A DNA stretch of 64,000 nt from Acidobacteriota bacterium. GTDB lineage: Bacteria > Acidobacteriota > Vicinamibacteria > Fen-336. This document shows, one piece after another, positions 25,945 through 36,052 of the stretch. The notes below the pieces were generated by a model that was not told the DNA's origin, did not search any database, and saw only the letters and a list, made by a program, of their open reading frames with translations. Location: contig QHVM01000081.1 in the NCBI GenBank assembly GCA_003223555.1, positions 25,359 to 89,358 of the forward strand. The letters run 5' to 3'. A program made the translations under genes and the position numbers. How positions within the stretch are numbered: the first letter of the stretch is position 1; each line of letters opens with the position of its first letter.

Positions 25945-26014
25945 GTCCCGGTCCTCCCCCCCGACGCGGCTCACGATGCGTCGCGCCAGATGCTGTCGAG
26001 GGGGAGGTCGGGCC
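25945..26014 (-). pseudogene. Degenerate duplicate of the RlmN-like gene N-terminal region
   Basis: About 70 bp here match 24672-24744 (inside the RlmN-like gene) at roughly 90% identity with a one-base deletion, in the same orientation. It lies between the methyltransferase and Spy-like genes and cannot be translated as a useful product. It marks a past duplication or rearrangement around the methyltransferase gene. Confidence 0.7.
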
Positions 26015-26029
26015 AGGGAACGCGAGGGC

Positions 26030-26431
26030 TCAGTTCTGCGGGGTGCTGGGGGTCGTGGTGGTCTTCTCCTTGTCGCGGTTCCAGCGTCCGCGGCCGCGGT
26101 GCTCCTTCTGCATCTGCTCGTACTTCTGCTGCTGCTCAGGAGTCAGGATCGACTTGATCTGCTCGTTCATCTTCTCGTGCCGCGCCCGCATCGTCTCCCG
26201 GTCCGGCTTCGTCTGGTCCGACTGCCACTGCTGATGGGCCTCCTGGAAGATCTGCTGGAGCTGGCGGGCCTGGTCGTCACTCAGGCCGAGCCGCTCCTTC
26301 ATCCTCTCGACACGGTGCTGGATGCGATCGCCCTTCGCCGCGTTCTCATCGGCGACGGCGGCGGTCCGGACGGCCGCGATGGCGAGGACTGCTCCGGCCA
26401 CGACGGCCGCCCACTGCGTCATCTTCTTCAT
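26030..26431 (-). CDS. Spy/CpxP-like periplasmic LTxxQ protein
   Basis: A 133-aa protein with a signal peptide (about residues 1-27). The helical body has LGLSDDQARQLQQIFQEAH and ILTPEQQQKYEQM, the paired LTxxQ-type motifs of the Spy/CpxP/CnrX-like fold. Such proteins act as periplasmic chaperones or metal/stress sensors. The C-terminal tail (REKTTTTPSTPQN-like) is disordered. It is a single gene, divergent from the S58 peptidase gene. Confidence 0.82.
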   Translation of the reverse strand: MKKMTQWAAVVAGAVLAIAAVRTAAVADENAAKGDRIQHRVERMKERLGLSDDQARQLQQIFQEAHQQWQSDQTKPDRETMRARHEKMNEQIKSILTPEQQQKYEQMQKEHRGRGRWNRDKEKTTTTPSTPQN

Positions 26432-26533
26432 TCAGGTTCTCCTTGGCGCTCGGCGTTGCGAGCGCTCACGGGATTGGACCGGACCACCCCGGCGGCGTTT
26501 AAATCCAGGCCGGCCCCATCGGGAGGAATTGCA

Positions 26534-27682
26534 ATGTTTGACCTTCGTGTAAAGGTTCTCCCTGTCCTCGCCGCCTCGCTCGTCATGGCCGCGCCCGCCG
26601 GCCGTCAAGAGCGTCCCCGGGCCCGAGACCTGGGGATTGCGCCCGGCGTCTTCCCCCCCGGCGCGCTGGATGCGATCACCGACGTGGCCGGCGTCGCCGT
26701 CGGCCACGCCACCCGGATCGAAGGCGACCGCGTGCGCACCGGCGTCACGGCGATCGTCCCCCACGCGGGGAACGTCTTCCAGGAAAAGGTGGCCGGAGCC
26801 GTCTTCGTGGGCAACGCCTTCGGCAAGCTGGCCGGCGCCACCCAGGTCGAGGAGCTGGGGACGATCGAGACGCCCATCGTGCTCACGAGCACGCTCAGCG
26901 TCGGCACCGCCGTGCAGGCCCTCGTGGAATACACCCTCGGCCGGCCCGGCAACGAAGCCGTCCGCTCGGTCAACGCGCTCGTGGGCGAGACCAACGACGG
27001 CGGCCTGAACGACATCCGCGGCGGCCACGTGCGGAGCGAAGACGTGCGGGCGGCGATCGAGGGCGCGGGGACGGGGCCGGTCGAGGAGGGCAGCGTGGGC
27101 GCGGGGACGGGCACGCGGTGCTTCGGCTGGAAGGGCGGGATCGGCAGCGCCTCGCGCAAGCTGCCCGCGGCCCACGGCGGCTGGGCGCTCGGTGTCCTCG
27201 TGCAGACCAACTTCGGCGGCGTGCTCACGATCGACGGCGCGCCGGTCGGGCGCGAGCTGGGCCGCTACGACTTCAAGCCCGATGGCGGTCCCGGGACGGC
27301 CGGTTACGGCTCGTGCATGATCGTCGTGGCCACCGACGCCCCGCTCTCGGCGCGCGACCTGAAGCGGCTGGCGGCGCGGGCCGTCTTCGGCCTCGCGCGT
27401 ACCGGCTCGTCGTACTCCAACGGCAGCGGAGACTATGCGATCGCCTTCTCGACCGCGACCGAGGCCCGCGTGCGCCACGGCGAAACGGTCCCGCGCCCCC
27501 GCCTGGTCTTACCCACCGAGGCCCTCTCGCCGCTGTTCGAGGCGGCGCTGGAGGCCACCGAGGAGGCGGTCTACAACTCGCTCTTGCGGGCCACGACCGT
27601 GACCGGGAACGGCCAGACCGCGGAGGCCATCCCCATCGACCGGGTCGTCGAGGTGTTGCAGCGCTACGGGCGCGGCCGGTGA
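26534..27682 (+). CDS. S58 family peptidase (DmpA/BapA-type aminopeptidase)
   Basis: A 382-aa Ntn-fold peptidase. The ATG at 26534 follows GGAGGAATT. Family segments are GVTAIVPHAGNVF, AGAVFVGNAFGKL, VGETNDGGLND and the self-processing site GYGSCMIVV, where cleavage would expose Ser at about residue 260. These enzymes cleave N-terminal residues from D- or beta-peptides and amides. A weakly hydrophobic N-terminus (about 25 residues) may be a signal sequence. The next gene overlaps its stop (GTGA). Confidence 0.88.
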   Translation: MFDLRVKVLPVLAASLVMAAPAGRQERPRARDLGIAPGVFPPGALDAITDVAGVAVGHATRIEGDRVRTGVTAIVPHAGNVFQEKVAGAVFVGNAFGKLAGATQVEELGTIETPIVLTSTLSVGTAVQALVEYTLGRPGNEAVRSVNALVGETNDGGLNDIRGGHVRSEDVRAAIEGAGTGPVEEGSVGAGTGTRCFGWKGGIGSASRKLPAAHGGWALGVLVQTNFGGVLTIDGAPVGRELGRYDFKPDGGPGTAGYGSCMIVVATDAPLSARDLKRLAARAVFGLARTGSSYSNGSGDYAIAFSTATEARVRHGETVPRPRLVLPTEALSPLFEAALEATEEAVYNSLLRATTVTGNGQTAEAIPIDRVVEVLQRYGRGR

Positions 27683-28281
27683 GAAGCGAGGCCGCGCGGG
27701 TGCGCGAGCTGTGCTCGGGCTACCTCGAGGAGTACCTCGGCAAGGTCCGCTTCTGCCTCGAGCGGCTCGACGAGGCGCAGGTATGGTGGCGGCCCCACCG
27801 GGCCGGCAACAGCGTGGGCAACCTGGTCCTGCACGTCTGCGGCAACCTGTCGCAGTGGGTGCTGTCCGGGCTCGGCGGCGAAGCCGACTCGCGCCGGCGC
27901 GCGCTCGAGTTCGCCGCCGATCGGCCGATGGGAAAGCGCCGGCTGGCCGAGCGCCTGTCCTCGGTGGTGGCGCGCTGCCGTCGGCGGATCGCGCTCCTCG
28001 ACGAGGAGGCGCTCGCCGCGCCGCGGACCATCCAGCATCGCCGCACCGACGGCCTCGGCGCGCTCCTCCACGCGGTCGAGCACATGAGCTATCACACGGG
28101 ACAGATCGTCTTCGTGGCGAAACAGCTCCGGGGGGAGGGAAGCGGGATCGACTTCTACCCCCACCTCAATGCGCCGCCCACCACGCGGCCCCCAGCAGCG
28201 CGGCGACCGCCGCGTGCAACCCGTGCCCGGCCATTCAAAGCGGGCAGGCCTGCTTCAGGACGGCGACGAGGGCGTAGATGA
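27679..28281 (+). CDS. DinB/DUF1572-like protein
   Basis: About 200 aa. A four-helix DinB-type body (residues about 1-165) has WWRPHRAGNSVGNLVLHVCGNL and, near the end, HAVEHMSYHTGQIVFVAKQL; the three histidines (HVCGN, HMSYH) are the usual metal ligands. DinB-superfamily proteins include thiol-dependent transferases. Start is a GTG overlapping the peptidase stop. The last ~35 residues are Arg/Pro-rich and run antisense to the end of the VKOR gene; they are probably not conserved. Confidence 0.75.
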   Translation: MRSEAARVRELCSGYLEEYLGKVRFCLERLDEAQVWWRPHRAGNSVGNLVLHVCGNLSQWVLSGLGGEADSRRRALEFAADRPMGKRRLAERLSSVVARCRRRIALLDEEALAAPRTIQHRRTDGLGALLHAVEHMSYHTGQIVFVAKQLRGEGSGIDFYPHLNAPPTTRPPAARRPPRATRARPFKAGRPASGRRRGRR

Positions 28282-28618
28282 GGTATGCGCCGACCGCGAG
28301 GCTGGCCGCGGCCACGGCCAGGTAGGGCCAGGGGACGGTCACCCGGCCGCTGACGATCCACTGACCGGCGAGCCCCAGCAGGGCCACGCACCACGGGATG
28401 CCGGCCACCACGTTGGGCGCGCCGCCGAACAGGCGCGCGTAGGGAGTCGCCACCACCACCGCGCAGGACGAGGTCTCCGCCCCGCAAGCCGTGAAGAGCC
28501 TGCCCAGCACCCGCCGCAGGCCGGGCCAGCGGCCGAAGGCCAGCGACGCGAAGTACAGGTTGATGAGCAGGGCGGCCGCGGCGAGCGCGGCCAGCAGGGC
28601 GCCGGCGGCGGCCGCCAT
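28166..28618 (-). CDS. VKOR-family thiol oxidoreductase with in-frame UGA (candidate selenoprotein)
   Basis: A four-helix membrane protein of the vitamin K epoxide reductase family, a DsbB-like oxidase that recharges periplasmic disulfide-forming partners. The loop cysteines are TACGAETSSCAVV, followed by TPYARLFGGAPNVVAGI. The membrane-embedded CxxC is expected next, but the frame reads ACPL then UGA at 28235-28237. Translation through it gives 22 more residues (MAGHGLHAAVAALLGAAWW, then AAH) that finish the last helix as in CPLC-type homologues, stopping at 28166. So the protein is either 150 aa with Sec at position 128 or a truncated 127-aa form lacking its catalytic Cys. The ATG shares a base with the GspB-like stop. 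Confidence 0.72.
28195..28217 (-). promoter_or_regulatory. SECIS-like hairpin downstream of the VKOR UGA
   Basis: A perfect 6-bp stem CGCGGC / GCCGCG closes a GGUC loop, extended by GCA / UGC with one bulged C. The loop begins 27 nt after the UGA, inside the 16-37 nt window used by bacterial SECIS elements, and starts with G; the E. coli fdhF loop is also GGUC. High local GC makes chance hairpins common. Confidence 0.5.
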
Positions 28619-29205
28619 CAGAAGCGCAGCGTGCGGCGGCGCCCCTGCACTTCGATCTCCACCTCGTCGGCGCCGATGCGCACGACCGTGATGCCGTCGA
28701 AGTGGTCGCCCTCGTGCACCAGCCGGCTGCTGAGGATGGCGACCGGCTTGCCGTCGCGCTCGCTGATGGCCTGGAGCTGGAGGCTCGAAGCGGGATCGGC
28801 CTTGTCTGCTGCGGCGGGGGCGAGCGGCCGCGCCGTCGCCGCGATGCTCTCGGGAAGCCGGGCCGGGCCGGCGAGGGGGCCGGCCGTCAGCGGGACGACA
28901 CTGCCCGGCGCCGACGCGCGGAGACCGGCCGGCGTGCTCGTCGCCGCCGGCGAGGCGCTCGCCGGCAGGGGCAGGGTCGCCGGCCCAGCGTTCGTGCCGG
29001 CGCGAGCCGGGGTCTGGCCGCGTCCCCGCCAGGCGAGCCAGGTCGCAGACCCCGCGCCGGCGACGATGGCGAGCGCCGCGAGCGCCGGCAGCCAGCGCCG
29101 TTCCCGGGGGGCCGGCCAGGGGACCGCGCCCACCACGAGGAAGCCGCGGTCGGGCGTCTTCTTCTCCCGGTCCAGCTTCTTGAGCGCCTCCAGGATCAGG
29201 CTCAG
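28618..29205 (-). CDS. GspB-like secretion accessory protein, CTG start
   Basis: A 195-aa bitopic protein: a conserved cytoplasmic N-terminus (S-LILEALKKLDREKK), one membrane helix (about residues 37-55), a Pro/Ala-rich periplasmic linker and a C-terminal GspB-type domain (SLQLQAISERDGKPVAILSS and a final VEIEVQGRRRTLRF). GspB works with the GspA ATPase to assemble the secretin of type II secretion or type IV pili. The conserved N-terminus begins at a CTG codon in a CTGA overlap with the GspA stop; the next ATG/GTG/TTG would delete it, so CTG is the probable start. Confidence 0.82.
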   Translation of the reverse strand: MSLILEALKKLDREKKTPDRGFLVVGAVPWPAPRERRWLPALAALAIVAGAGSATWLAWRGRGQTPARAGTNAGPATLPLPASASPAATSTPAGLRASAPGSVVPLTAGPLAGPARLPESIAATARPLAPAAADKADPASSLQLQAISERDGKPVAILSSRLVHEGDHFDGITVVRIGADEVEIEVQGRRRTLRF

Positions 29206-30737
29206 GACGAGCCTCCGCTGAGTCGGGGCCGAGGGTATTGGCTGCGGCTGTACAGGGTCATGAGCGTACGGGCGCCGATGACGCCGTCGGCGGCGAGGTC
29301 GGCGTCCTGCTGGAAGCGGGCCACCGCTCCCGCCAGGTCGGGGTCCTGCGCCGGATACCCCAGCCCGGCGAGGGCCTGGCGCACCCAGGCATTGATCCGT
29401 TGCGGGTCGGCCCCGGGGGCGAGAGCGTCGAAGTCCCGCCAGAGGAACACCGCCTGGCGGGTCCAGAGGCGGTCCACTTCGGCCAGCGGCACGCGCAGCG
29501 AGGCGCCGTCCGCCGCCACCACCGCCTGGTCGCCTTCGAGATGGAGCAGCGCCAGATAGCACGTGTCGCGGCGGGCGGGATGGAACATCTCGAGCACCAC
29601 CGGCAGGTTGAGCCGGCGCACCTGCTCCATGTGGGTCCGGAGCGGTGTGCGCTCGAGCAGGTCCGGCCCCCAGAGCGCCTGCACCTGACCGACCGCGGAC
29701 TGGAAGGAGCGGTCGTGGTCCAGACCGAGCAGCATCGGGGCCAGCGGGCCGGCGGCCGGCGGGCGGCTCGCCGGCGCGGCGAGCGTCTTCACCACCGTGC
29801 CGTCCGCGACGCCGGTCGCCGGCGCCGCGACCGGTGCCGGCGAGGGACGGCCCTGCCAGGCCAACACGGCGACCGCCGCCGCCACCGGCAGCGCGGCCAG
29901 CGGCGCATACCGGGCCATCGGGCGGCGGGGCAAGGCGGACTTCACCTCGCTCGACGCCTGCCGCACCATCGGCGCATCGACGACGCGCACGCCTTGTACG
30001 TACCCGGCCAGCAGCGCGCGATCGCAGATGAGGTTGATGAGCCGCGGGACGCCCCCCGAGTGCTGGTGCACCGCCGCCAGCGCGCCGGAGGTGAAGGACA
30101 CCTTGCCGTCGCCTCCCGCTACCCGCAGGCGGTGGGCGACGTAGTCCTCCGTCTCCGGCCGGCTGAGCGGCGCCAGGTGGTACTGGGCCGTCACCCGCTG
30201 GGCGAGCTGGCGCAGCTCGCGGCGGGAGAGCATCTCCTGCAGCTCCGACTGGCCCATCAGCACGATCTGGATGAGCTTCTCGGTGTCCGTCTCCAGGTTC
30301 GAGATGAGGCGTATCTGCTCGAGCACCTCGGCCGAGAGGTCCTGGGCCTCGTCGATCAGGAGGACCACGTCGCGGCCCTTCTCCCGCGCCTCGAGGAGGA
30401 AGCGGTGCAGCGCGTCGACGTGGTCCTTGAGCGAGGCGCCCGGGACCGGGATGTGGAGGTCCTGCAGGATCGAGCCGAGCAGCTCCGCCGCGGTGAGGGC
30501 CGGGTAGAGGACGAACGCGGTGGCGGTGCGCGAGTCGAGGCGGGAGAGGAAGTAGCGGGCGAGGGTGGTCTTTCCCGTGCCGACCTCTCCGGTGACAACG
30601 ATGAAACCGCCCCGCTCGCGGCGGCCGAACTCCAGATGGGCGAAAGCCTCGGTGTGCCGCTGCGACAGGTAGAGATACTTCGGGTCGGGGGTGAGGTTGA
30701 ACGGCTTCTCGGCGAACCCGTAATGCGCTTCGTACAC
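29202..30737 (-). CDS. GspA/ExeA-type AAA ATPase with peptidoglycan-binding domain
   Basis: A 511-aa membrane ATPase. YGFAEKPFNLTPDPKYLYLS is the family N-terminus; Walker A is GEVGTGKTTLAR (about residue 50), Walker B VVLLIDEAQDLS and an AAA lid ends near LICDRALLAGYVQ. One membrane segment (about 275-293) leads to a periplasmic linker and a C-terminal PG_binding_1 domain (VARFQQDADLAADGVIGARTL). ExeA uses this to place secretins through the peptidoglycan. It lies between a REC/PilZ gene (3-bp gap) and the GspB-like gene. Confidence 0.9.
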   Translation of the reverse strand: MYEAHYGFAEKPFNLTPDPKYLYLSQRHTEAFAHLEFGRRERGGFIVVTGEVGTGKTTLARYFLSRLDSRTATAFVLYPALTAAELLGSILQDLHIPVPGASLKDHVDALHRFLLEAREKGRDVVLLIDEAQDLSAEVLEQIRLISNLETDTEKLIQIVLMGQSELQEMLSRRELRQLAQRVTAQYHLAPLSRPETEDYVAHRLRVAGGDGKVSFTSGALAAVHQHSGGVPRLINLICDRALLAGYVQGVRVVDAPMVRQASSEVKSALPRRPMARYAPLAALPVAAAVAVLAWQGRPSPAPVAAPATGVADGTVVKTLAAPASRPPAAGPLAPMLLGLDHDRSFQSAVGQVQALWGPDLLERTPLRTHMEQVRRLNLPVVLEMFHPARRDTCYLALLHLEGDQAVVAADGASLRVPLAEVDRLWTRQAVFLWRDFDALAPGADPQRINAWVRQALAGLGYPAQDPDLAGAVARFQQDADLAADGVIGARTLMTLYSRSQYPRPRLSGGSS

Positions 30738-30740
30738 CGG

Positions 30741-31427
30741 TTACCTCTCCGGCTCGTGCTCGACGAAGGCGCGGATGCGCTCGCGCACCGCCTCGCGCAC
30801 GATCACGAACTCGACTCCCGCGCGCGCGCGCCCTTCTTCGCCCGGCTCCTGGCGGATCACCTGGGCGACGACCCGCAGGTCGGTGGGGTCGCCCGGGAGC
30901 CGGAAGGAGAGGTCGAGCTTGGTCCCCACCTCGACGGGATCGTCCGTCTCCAGGAGCATGCCCTTGACGCTGATGTCGACGATCGAGCCCCGCAGCGGCT
31001 CTTCGGAGGCGTCGAACCGGGACCAGACGTCCAACCGCACGGGGACGCGGACCACGCGGCGGCGGGGCACCTCGAGCAGCTCCTCCAGCCACGCGTCCCA
31101 CAGGTAGGGCAGCGCCTCGCCGGCGAAGACGATGTTGGCCCCCGCGCGGCGCAGCGCCTCCACCTCGGGAACCGTGGCCGACCGCCGCAGCACGGCCAGC
31201 GACATCCTGCGGGTGAGGCCGTCGTTGCGGAAGCGGCGGAGAGCATCGAGGGCCTGCTCCTGCGGAGCGCCATCGAGGATCACCAGCTTGGGAAGAGCGT
31301 CGCAGGCGGCCGCGAACGCCGCCTCCAGATCGGCCGCGAACACGCGGTCGACGTCGCTGCGCCAGACGACGGTCCGTTCGAGGACGGAGGTCAACTCGGG
31401 GCCACCCACGATCAGGACCTTGAGCAT
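30741..31427 (-). CDS. Response-regulator-like protein with PilZ domain
   Basis: A 228-aa protein. The N-terminal ~115 residues look like a receiver fold (MLKVLIVGGPELTSVLERTV, central LVILDGAP) without the full acidic pocket. The C-terminal PilZ domain begins RRRVVRVPVRLDVW, followed by GSIVDISVKGMLLETDD and DLRVVAQVIRQ, with RxxxR and DISxxG as expected for c-di-GMP binding. The ATG at 31427 is preferred over more upstream in-frame starts because homology begins there. It heads the GspA-GspB-VKOR operon and may place secretion under c-di-GMP control. Confidence 0.82.
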   Translation of the reverse strand: MLKVLIVGGPELTSVLERTVVWRSDVDRVFAADLEAAFAAACDALPKLVILDGAPQEQALDALRRFRNDGLTRRMSLAVLRRSATVPEVEALRRAGANIVFAGEALPYLWDAWLEELLEVPRRRVVRVPVRLDVWSRFDASEEPLRGSIVDISVKGMLLETDDPVEVGTKLDLSFRLPGDPTDLRVVAQVIRQEPGEEGRARAGVEFVIVREAVRERIRAFVEHEPER

Positions 31428-31485
31428 CCGAGGCGCGAGTCTACAGCCGTTCGTGCCGCGGCGCGAGGCCCCGCCCGGGCGGGGT

Positions 31486-32151
31486 ATGCTCAGCAGCGTG
31501 CAGGAGATACGGATTCCGGTGGGAGACGTCTCGGTGACGGCGTCCGTCCACGGGGCGGGAGCCACCGCGGTCGTCCTCGGGCACGGCGCCGGGGGGGATC
31601 GGCGCACGCCCATGCTGGTGGAGCTGGCCGAGACGCTGGCCTCCTCCGGCCGCCAGTCCGTGCTCTACAACTTCCTCTACTCCGACCGCGGCCGCGGCGG
31701 GCCGGACCCTCCGGACGTGCTCGAGCGCACGGCGCAGGCCGCCGGCGACCACGCGCGCGCCACCCTCGGCGCGCGGAAGGTGATCGTCGGCGGCAAGTCG
31801 ATGGGCGGCCGCATCGCTTCCCAGGTCGTGGCCCGGGGCGCGCCCGCCGACGGCCTCATCTTCCTCGGTTATCCGCTGCACCCGCCCGGCCGGACGCAGG
31901 TCCTCCGTGACCGGCATCTGGGTGCGGTCGAGGCGCCGATGCTCTTCGTGCAGGGCACGCGGGACGCCTTCGCGCGGTGGGACCTGCTGGAGGCTCTGGT
32001 GGAGCGGCTGTCGCCGCGGGCCAGCCTGCACCGGGTCGAGGAGGGCGACCATTCGTTCGCGGTCCCCAAGCGCACCGGCCGGAAGGCGGCCGACGTGCAG
32101 CGGGAAGTCTTCGACGCGGTCCTGCGCTGGCTGGAGGCTCACGGCCTGTGA
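31486..32151 (+). CDS. Alpha/beta hydrolase (KANL3/Tex30-like)
   Basis: A 221-aa hydrolase. VVLGHGAGGDRRTPML is the oxyanion region, the nucleophile elbow is GGKSMGGRIAS, and the catalytic acid/His region is VQGTRDAFA and EEGDHSFAVPKRTGRK. The DHSF ending matches the KANL3/Tex30 group of small hydrolases. The ATG at 31486 has no clear Shine-Dalgarno; a GTG at 31498 is an alternative. Its stop overlaps the next GTG (GTGA). Substrate unknown. Confidence 0.85.
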   Translation: MLSSVQEIRIPVGDVSVTASVHGAGATAVVLGHGAGGDRRTPMLVELAETLASSGRQSVLYNFLYSDRGRGGPDPPDVLERTAQAAGDHARATLGARKVIVGGKSMGGRIASQVVARGAPADGLIFLGYPLHPPGRTQVLRDRHLGAVEAPMLFVQGTRDAFARWDLLEALVERLSPRASLHRVEEGDHSFAVPKRTGRKAADVQREVFDAVLRWLEAHGL

Positions 32152-32459
32152 GCGCCGTCCCGCTCCCCCGCGATGCCAGCCTGGTGGAGCTGCGGCCCGA
32201 CCGCCTCACCTTCCAGACGAGGGAATGCGTGCTGCCCGGCACGCCGGTTGCTTTCCGCCTGATCATGGAGGGTGGCGCGCTGCCGCTGGAGGCGCTCGCC
32301 GAGGCGTGCCTGGTCGTGGCCCGCGACCGCAACGGCTACGTGTTCCATTCGCGCTTGTCCCTGGCCGGCCTGACCGAGGGCGACCGCAGCCTGATCGCGC
32401 TGTTCATTGCCAAGGGACGGGGCAGCCCCACTCTCGGCGCGCCGGAGGTCCGGCACTGA
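32148..32459 (+). CDS. PilZ-like small protein
   Basis: A 103-aa protein with a beta-rich pattern (LVELRPDRLTFQTRECVLPG, TPVAFRLIMEG, ACLVVARDRNGYVFHSRLSLAGL) and a C-terminal helix LIALFIAKGRG. The strand arrangement resembles PilZ domains, but the RxxxR motif is not evident, so c-di-GMP binding is doubtful. The GTG overlaps the hydrolase stop; its own stop overlaps the SDR CTG start (CTGA), placing the three genes in one operon. Confidence 0.65.
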   Translation: MSAVPLPRDASLVELRPDRLTFQTRECVLPGTPVAFRLIMEGGALPLEALAEACLVVARDRNGYVFHSRLSLAGLTEGDRSLIALFIAKGRGSPTLGAPEVRH

Positions 32460-33259
32460 AAGGCGTCGAGCTGCCCGGCGCCGTGGTGGCCCTCACCGGC
32501 GCCTCGGCCGGGATCGGCCGGGCCGCGGCGCTGGCCTTCGCGCGGGAAGGATCGCGGCTCGGCCTGGCCGCGCGCCGTCTCGGCCGGCTGGAGGAAGTGG
32601 CGGCGGAGGTCCGGGCGCTCGGGGCGGACGCGCTCGCCATGGAGCTGGATGTCGCGGACGAGCGGGCGGTCGGCCGGTTCGTCGCGGCGGTGGTCGAGCG
32701 GTTCGGCCGGCTCGACGTGATCGTCAACAACGCCGGATCCGGCGTGCGCGGGAGCGTGGAAGAGACGCCGGTGGAGGATTTCCGGCGGCTCATGGAGGTG
32801 AACTACCTCGGCACCGTCCACGGCTGCCGAGCCGCGTTGCCGGTGATGCGGCGCCAGGGCCGCGGTGTCATCATCAACGTGTCTTCCATCGTAGGCCACC
32901 GCGCGCTGGCCGGCGGGGCGGCCTATGCGGCGACGAAGGCGGCCCAGATCAGCCTCACGGAATCGCTCCGGCTGGAGCTGCGCGGGACCGCCATCGCCGC
33001 CTGCTCGGTGCATCCGGTCAGCACCGAGACGGAGTTCGCGGAGGTGGCGGCGCGGGCCTCCGCGGGCCGGAAGGGAGGTCCGGTGGGTCCGATGCAGTCC
33101 GCCGATGCGGTCGCCCGCGCGATCGTGGCCTGCGCCCGCCGGCCGCGGGCCGAGGTGTATCCCTATCCCCTGGCTCGGAGCATTGTCTGGCTGAACGCGC
33201 TCTCCCCGCGGCTCGTCGACTGGCTCGCCTCCCGCGCCATTCCAACCAAGACCGGCTAG
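32456..33259 (+). CDS. Short-chain dehydrogenase/reductase, CTG start likely
   Basis: A 267-aa SDR. NAD(P)-binding TGASAGIG (about residue 15), NNAG, catalytic Ser in NVSSIVGH and YAATK. The natural N-terminus (KGVELPGAVVALTGAS) begins at a CTG at 32456 overlapping the PilZ-like stop as CTGA; the nearest standard start (GTG 32483) would remove the first nine residues. The 3' end (from about 33152) is duplicated downstream. Substrate unknown; the C-terminus has a membrane-proximal look (ARSIVWLNALSPRLVDWL). Confidence 0.87.
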   Translation: MKGVELPGAVVALTGASAGIGRAAALAFAREGSRLGLAARRLGRLEEVAAEVRALGADALAMELDVADERAVGRFVAAVVERFGRLDVIVNNAGSGVRGSVEETPVEDFRRLMEVNYLGTVHGCRAALPVMRRQGRGVIINVSSIVGHRALAGGAAYAATKAAQISLTESLRLELRGTAIAACSVHPVSTETEFAEVAARASAGRKGGPVGPMQSADAVARAIVACARRPRAEVYPYPLARSIVWLNALSPRLVDWLASRAIPTKTG

Positions 33260-33680
33260 CGTTGATTCGTTGAGCCGGCCTCTAGCCCTTGGCTTCGGCG
33301 ACCACCTGGAGCGATTCCCATTCCCCCATGAGCGCCTCGACCTCGCCCAGGAGCTGCTGGCGCTCGGCCACGGACCGGTCCGCGTTCGCGCGGTCCTCGT
33401 AGAAGCCCGGCGTGGCCATCAGGTGCTCGATGTCCTTGACCTCCTGCTCTTTTTCCGTGATGTGGCGCTCCAGCTCGGCCAGCCGCGCCCGGGCCTTCCG
33501 CGCCTCTCGCTCGCGGGCCTGCCGGTCGGGCGGCGCGCCGGCCGCGCGCAGAGGTGTATCCCTATCCCCTGGCTCGGAGCATTGTCTGGTTGAACGCGCT
33601 CTCCCCGCGGCTCGTCGACTGGCTCGCCTCCCGCGCCATTCCAACCAAGACCGGCTAGCGTTGATTCGTTGAGCCGGCCT

Positions 33681-35762
<2,082 letters not shown>

Positions 35763-35769
35763 GGGCCGA

Positions 35770-36009
35770 TCAGGTCTCCGGGAGCTTGAAGTAGTCGAAG
35801 CAGGCCTTCTGGAGCATCTCGCGGTGCTGGGGGTCGAGGAAGCTGAGCCGGTACTCGTTGATCACCTTCACCTCGACGCCTTCCCACTCCTTCCAGCACT
35901 CGCCGCAGATCGACCGTAGGATGCGCTCCCTGGCCGGGGCCGGGAAGCCGACGCGGTGGCCCGGGGGCGGCTCCGACTCGCGTGCGCACCGCGCGCAGGT
36001 GATCGCCAT
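35770..36009 (-). CDS. YggX-like Fe(II)-trafficking family protein with CxxC pairs
   Basis: A 79-aa protein aligned with YggX over WKEWEGVEVKVINEYRLSFLDPQHREMLQ. YggX protects Fe-S clusters and moves ferrous iron. Unlike the E. coli protein, this one starts MAITCARCARE and has CGEC about 30 residues later, giving four Cys in two CxxC pairs that could bind a metal. The ATG at 36009 has GGGGAGGGGAG upstream; an in-frame start 7 codons earlier is less likely. It precedes the ABC-F gene by 7 bp, one operon. Confidence 0.82.
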   Translation of the reverse strand: MAITCARCARESEPPPGHRVGFPAPARERILRSICGECWKEWEGVEVKVINEYRLSFLDPQHREMLQKACFDYFKLPET

Positions 36010-36052
36010 CTCCCCTCCCCAAACCGTCAATTATAGGGCCGCCGCGCGCAAT

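Noticed and set aside
28180..28281. The Arg/Pro-rich C-terminal tail of the DinB-like gene as a functional extension
   Set aside because: It runs antisense to the VKOR 3' end; family similarity ends near IDFYPHLNAPP.
33282..33644. A 120-codon minus-strand frame resembling an ABC-F C-terminus
   Set aside because: It is the duplicated tail of the ABC-F gene in copy 1 of the tandem repeat, with no start signal or nucleotide-binding motif.
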